A stretch of 64,000 nucleotides of DNA from assembly GCF_051200875.1 (NCBI RefSeq), contig NZ_CP195191.1, positions 1,984,001 to 2,048,000 of the forward strand, written 5' to 3'. The notes under the pieces were generated by a model that was not told the DNA's origin, ran no database searches, and was given only the letters and a program-made list of their open reading frames with translations. Within the stretch, counting starts at the first letter, position 1. Every line of letters begins with the position of its first letter. Positions 60,608 to 64,000 of this stretch are shown here, one piece after another. The position numbers were made by a program, and so were the translations under genes. The stretch comes from Pseudotabrizicola sp051200875. Its GTDB lineage: Bacteria > Pseudomonadota > Alphaproteobacteria > Rhodobacterales > Rhodobacteraceae.

Positions 60608-62671
60608 TCATACAAAGCGGCGCGGCACATCCTCTCGAAAACTGCGCGAAAAAATTTCTTCTTCGCCTTCCCAAGCAGTTAACCGCGCCTCATGGATCAG
60701 ATGACTGGCCGTGGCCGTCATTCTGGCCCAGGCCTCGGTTCGTACCGACCAATCGCCGCGCCAGAGGCGTTGTTCCCACCGATGCTCAGCGATTGCCGAC
60801 AACGGATCGTCCGGACGGATCTGCCAGCGCTCTGACATGGCCTCCCCCGTGCAAAGACCATGGGTCATGTTTTCATGCTCGCCAAGGTCGTCCTCGACCA
60901 CCAGGGCCTGCGTGCCCGCGATCAGATCCTGCTCGACAAAACGACGCGTCTTTCCCTTGCGAAGCACCCGATGGTGCCAGGGCTTTGCTATCTCCGGCCC
61001 AGGCGGTTCCCAACTCTCGGTCGCGCCCTGCCGCACGGGCAGAGTCAATCGCCCAGCCGTGATCGTCAGCACAGCCGTCTCGGGAGAGGGCCAGACAAAG
61101 GGCCAATAGGTAGTCGACAAGGCAAGCCGCAAATGATGGCCTGCCGCCAATTGATAAGCCATCTGATCCAGCAGGAAAGCGACCTCGACCTCTTCGCCCG
61201 GCACCATGGGCCGCGGGTCTGCCCGATCTTCCCGATGGCACAGGTTCAACATCCCATGAGCGATCCGCACCGATGATCCATCCGGCCCCACATCGCAAAG
61301 CCGCGCCACAACAAAGGCCAGGGGCTTGTCCGATGACAGCCGCAACAGCAGTTTTGCCGCCCCCAGCAGTTCCAGCGGGGTCTCCAACACCTCGCCCTCA
61401 AAACAAAGCGACACGGAATCTTCGCCCGCCTGATCCCCCGGCATTTCGCCGTTCAACCCCATCGGGAAAAACTCTCCGGCCTGCATCCCCAAATGCTGCG
61501 GAGTGGCAACGACAGCCGAAAATTCGTCCCCATTTTCTGTCTTCAAATATCCTCGGGGGGAAGCGCTTTGCGCAGGCAAAGCGCGTTGGGGGGCAGACAG
61601 CCCCCCCTCTGCCGCCAAATGCAGCGCAACCTCCGAAACCTGTGGGCTTGGCCAGATCGGCTCGGCAACCCAATGCCCCTCTCGCTCTTTTGCGCAGGCA
61701 TCAGGCGGTGCCGAATGCAGCATGAAAGCCCGATAGGCCGGGTCTGACTCGGCCCCATTCTCGATGCCTTTCAGCCAGCGGTCCCACCAGCGGAGAGCGA
61801 CCTGCAGAAAACCGATTGCCGGCCCCGGCACGGCAGTATGCGGATATTGATGGACCCAAGGCCCGACAATTCCCTTGGCACCCACATTGCGGACCAAGGC
61901 ATCGACCGTGTTCATATAGCCGTCAGCCCAGCCGCCAAACGACAGGACGGGCACCTGCATCCGCGAAAAATCTTCGCAAATCGACCCGTGTTTCCAGTAA
62001 TCGTCCCGCGCCTGATGTCCGGCCCAGCGCGGCGCAAGCCAAGGTTGGGCCTCCAGCCGCTTCAGCCAATCTTCGCGCCAGTCTGGGCGCAAGGCCGGGT
62101 CGGCTGGGCGGCTGGAATAGCTTAGCATCACCGCGCCCCAGCCGAAGTTCTCGCCCAAAAGGCAACCGCCCTTGTAGTGAATGTCATCGGCAAAGCGGTC
62201 TGTCGTCGAATAGACCGAAATCACCGCCTTCAGGGCGGGAGGCTGAAGGAAAGCGGTTTGGAGGCAATTGAAGCCGCCCCAGCTTTTCCCCATCATCCCG
62301 ACCGTACCCGAACACCAGTCCTGCGCCGCAAGCCAAGCGATCACATCACAGGCATCCTGCAGTTCCTGAGCAGTGTATTCATCGCTCATCAGGCCTTCAC
62401 TGTCGCCATTGCCGCGCATGTCGACGCGCACGCAGGCATAGCCGTGACCAGCAACATAAGGGTGCATCAACTCGTCCCGGGGCAAGGTGCCATCCCGTTT
62501 GCGATACGGAATGTATTCCAGCACTGCTGGAACCGGGGACTGAGGCGCGTTGTCGGGCATCCAAACCCGCGCCGAAAGTTTTGTCCCGTCTGGAAGGGGG
62601 ATCCGGAGGTCTTCGATCTCCATCAACCGGTAAGGAAAATCATCGCGAGTCGCCGGGTGGTGTACGGTCAT
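60608..62671 (-). CDS. CocE/NonD family hydrolase
   Basis: A 687-residue X-Pro dipeptidyl-peptidase-like hydrolase. The alpha/beta domain (about 1-350) has the nucleophile Ser in GKSWGGFNCL, and the oxyanion region near VLEYIPYRKRDG. The C-terminal jelly-roll domain (about 390-687) is typical of cocaine esterase relatives and PepX-like enzymes. Residues about 354-378, between the domains, are encoded by a palindromic repeat. The start MTVHHPAT has GGAGA upstream. No signal peptide. It acts on an ester or amide; substrate unknown. Confidence 0.85.
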   Translation of the reverse strand: MTVHHPATRDDFPYRLMEIEDLRIPLPDGTKLSARVWMPDNAPQSPVPAVLEYIPYRKRDGTLPRDELMHPYVAGHGYACVRVDMRGNGDSEGLMSDEYTAQELQDACDVIAWLAAQDWCSGTVGMMGKSWGGFNCLQTAFLQPPALKAVISVYSTTDRFADDIHYKGGCLLGENFGWGAVMLSYSSRPADPALRPDWREDWLKRLEAQPWLAPRWAGHQARDDYWKHGSICEDFSRMQVPVLSFGGWADGYMNTVDALVRNVGAKGIVGPWVHQYPHTAVPGPAIGFLQVALRWWDRWLKGIENGAESDPAYRAFMLHSAPPDACAKEREGHWVAEPIWPSPQVSEVALHLAAEGGLSAPQRALPAQSASPRGYLKTENGDEFSAVVATPQHLGMQAGEFFPMGLNGEMPGDQAGEDSVSLCFEGEVLETPLELLGAAKLLLRLSSDKPLAFVVARLCDVGPDGSSVRIAHGMLNLCHREDRADPRPMVPGEEVEVAFLLDQMAYQLAAGHHLRLALSTTYWPFVWPSPETAVLTITAGRLTLPVRQGATESWEPPGPEIAKPWHHRVLRKGKTRRFVEQDLIAGTQALVVEDDLGEHENMTHGLCTGEAMSERWQIRPDDPLSAIAEHRWEQRLWRGDWSVRTEAWARMTATASHLIHEARLTAWEGEEEIFSRSFREDVPRRFV
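61539..61612 (-). repeat. GGATATTT-tailed palindromic repeat, copy d, inside the CocE gene
   Basis: On the minus strand a GGGGGGCTGTCTGCCCCCC hairpin is followed by GCGCTTTGCC-TGC-GCAAAGCGC, then CCCCCCGAGGATATTT and GAAGACAGAAAATG. It is in frame and has no stop codon. It matches copy b in both hairpins and copy c in the tail. Confidence 0.7.
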
Positions 62672-62793
62672 TTCAATCTCCGATCCCCACCATTTGCACA
62701 CGAGGTTCGCCCCCCGATCAAGCCGCTAAAGCGACCTAAGTCAGCAATTTGCGACAAGAATTTTGTCTTGAGACACGAGGTGAACAGCGCGGG

Positions 62794-62822
62794 TTGACAG
62801 GCGGCCCCGACCCGGATTTGGA
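62794..62822 (+). promoter_or_regulatory. Promoter candidate of the sulfatase gene
   Basis: A perfect TTGACA is followed after 17 bases by TTTGGA, a weak -10. The gene starts about 115 bases downstream. A small palindrome GACAA-GAATT-TTGTC lies 40 bases upstream at 62753-62767. Confidence 0.35.
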
Positions 62823-62938
62823 TCGCGGGCAACATCCTCTCGCCGTGGAAATCGGCGCGTCGCCAGCAACCGAAATGATTGACGTTCCAAGGCCAGGTGT
62901 TCCTTGCAACGCCGCCCCGGCCCAAAGCGGAGAAACGC

Positions 62939-64000
62939 ATGACCGACCAGCCGAATATTCTCATCCTCATGGTCGATCAGTTGAACGGGACGTTCTTTCC
63001 CGACGGCCCTGCCTCCTTTCTCCATGCGCCGAATTTGCGGCGTTTGGCTGAACATTCGCTGCGGTTCCAGAATTGCTACACCGGCTCGCCCCTTTGTGCG
63101 CCTGCCCGCGCCTCGTTCATGTCAGGGCAATTGCCGCGCCGGACGCGGGTCTATGACAATGCGGCCGAATTCGCCTCGGACATTCCGACCTATGCCCACC
63201 ACCTGCGCCGCGCCGGGTATCTGACAGCACTGTCGGGCAAGATGCATTTCGTCGGCCCCGACCAGATGCACGGTTTTGAGGAACGCCTGACTACCGACAT
63301 CTACCCTGCCGATTTCGGTTGGACCCCCGATTACCGCAAACCGGGAGAGCGGATCGACTGGTGGTATCACAACCTCGGATCGGTCACGGGCGCAGGCGTG
63401 GCCGAGATCACCAACCAGTTGGAATATGACGATGACGTGGCCTTTCAGGCCGTGCAAAAACTTTATGATCTCTCACGCGGCGGCGACGCCCGCCCGTGGT
63501 GCCTGACGGTCAGCTTTACACACCCGCATGACCCCTATGTCGCCCGCCGCAAATACTGGGATCTTTACGAAGGCATTCCGGAACTCGACCCACCTAAGGC
63601 GATCGACTACGATGACCAAGACCCCCACTCCAAACGTCTGATGGATGCCTGCGACTGGCGAAATTTCGACATCACAGACGACCATATCCGCCGTGCGCGC
63701 CAAGGCTATTTCGCCAATATCTCCTATATCGACGACAAGATCGGCGAGATTTTCTCGGTGCTCGAGGCAACGCGCCAAGAGGCGATCGTGATCTTCGTCT
63801 CGGATCACGGCGATATGCTCGGCGAGCGCGGCCTTTGGTTCAAGATGAACTTCTTCGAAGGCTCGGCGCGTGTGCCCCTGATGATCTCGGCCCCCGGCAT
63901 CGACCCCGGCCTGATCACGGACCCGGTCTCGACGATTGACGTTACCCCGACCCTTGCGGCGCTTGCCGGTGTTGATCTGGGGGAGGTCGCGCCTTGGACC
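62939..64000 (+). CDS. betC: Choline-sulfatase (partial, runs off the window)
   Basis: The first 354 codons of a type I sulfatase of the BetC group, which releases sulfate from choline-O-sulfate. Asp13 binds the metal; Cys53 and Arg57 in LCAPARASF form the CxPxR motif, where the Cys is matured to formylglycine. GKMHFVGPDQMHGFEERL and the later SDHGDMLGERGLW are typical for BetC. The reading frame is open to the last base, so the C terminus (about 150 more residues in relatives) is outside. GGAGA precedes the ATG. It is divergent from the CocE gene. Confidence 0.88.
   Translation, partial: MTDQPNILILMVDQLNGTFFPDGPASFLHAPNLRRLAEHSLRFQNCYTGSPLCAPARASFMSGQLPRRTRVYDNAAEFASDIPTYAHHLRRAGYLTALSGKMHFVGPDQMHGFEERLTTDIYPADFGWTPDYRKPGERIDWWYHNLGSVTGAGVAEITNQLEYDDDVAFQAVQKLYDLSRGGDARPWCLTVSFTHPHDPYVARRKYWDLYEGIPELDPPKAIDYDDQDPHSKRLMDACDWRNFDITDDHIRRARQGYFANISYIDDKIGEIFSVLEATRQEAIVIFVSDHGDMLGERGLWFKMNFFEGSARVPLMISAPGIDPGLITDPVSTIDVTPTLAALAGVDLGEVAPWT

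Noticed and set aside
1..64000. tRNA or rRNA genes, CRISPR arrays, prophage or insertion sequences
   Set aside because: I saw no cloverleaf with a GTTCGA-type arm, no regularly spaced repeats and no transposase or integrase frame. By-eye search may miss a single tRNA.

Overview
The window looks like chromosomal DNA of an alphaproteobacterium of the Rhodobacterales (Rhodobacteraceae/Paracoccaceae). This is inferred from the high G+C content, a free-standing ATP synthase F0 operon with a b' subunit (atpI-B-E-b'-b, no F1 genes beside it), a MipZ division-site ATPase, an NDUFS6-like zinc-finger protein, the order ffh, chorismate mutase, rpsP, rimM, trmD, rplS, rpmE, and GGATATTT-tailed palindromic repeats between genes. 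I found no rRNA, tRNA, CRISPR array, phage or insertion sequence.

Layout. 0-2.4 kb: a small heat-shock protein and two tandem secreted trypsin-like proteases. 2.4-8.4 kb: the glycolate oxidase operon glcDEF, divergent from a DUF599 membrane protein, then an FAD amine oxidase. 8.4-15.2 kb: a MoxR / DUF58 / DUF4159 / VWA-like operon, divergent from DUF1285 and hydroxypyruvate isomerase. 16.7-22.6 kb: mostly housekeeping genes (zinc-finger protein, GNAT, polA, DUF1203, HIT). 22.6-25.9 kb: a surface-glycan group (branching glycosyltransferase, sulfotransferase, second glycosyltransferase). 26-30.2 kb: sugar/adenosine kinase, endonuclease III, an Ada-like alkyltransferase, an OmpA-type lipoprotein and a FadR-type regulator. 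30.3-32.9 kb: the ATP synthase F0 operon. 33-37.4 kb: ArsR regulator, malonyl-CoA synthetase, MipZ and a broken rhomboid protease. 37.5-45.7 kb: ribosome and SRP genes, interrupted by a proline-racemase-family gene and a DMT exporter. 46-50.6 kb: an HExxH protein, a three-repeat secreted protein, LysR plus DMT transporter, cold-shock protein and a degenerate receiver. 50.7-64 kb: an accessory catabolic region with an alpha/beta hydrolase, class II aldolase, BTAD-type activator, DUF4242 protein, phosphodiesterase, complete peptide-type ABC importer, CocE hydrolase and a choline-sulfatase that runs off the window edge.

How genes fit together. GlcDEF makes glyoxylate from glycolate, and hydroxypyruvate isomerase 9 kb away belongs to the same glyoxylate/tartronate-semialdehyde network. 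The glc promoter region carries perfect AATTGGT/ACCAATT arms, as used by PdhR/LldR/GlcC-type GntR regulators, and a regulator of that family lies at 29.5 kb. The 52-64 kb region reads as import and hydrolysis of an organic ester (sulfate, phosphate or carboxylic). The substrate is not determined by the sequence, and choline-O-sulfate is only one candidate.

Most interesting points: a rhomboid protease gene broken by a frameshift and a stop codon; a family of palindromic repeats, one copy of which is translated inside the CocE gene; a spaced GntR-type operator at glc; tandem 12-bp direct repeats before the BTAD regulator; a Ser/Thr variant of the proline racemase active site; and several small or secreted proteins I cannot assign. 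I did not find a clearly new multi-gene defence or mobile system.
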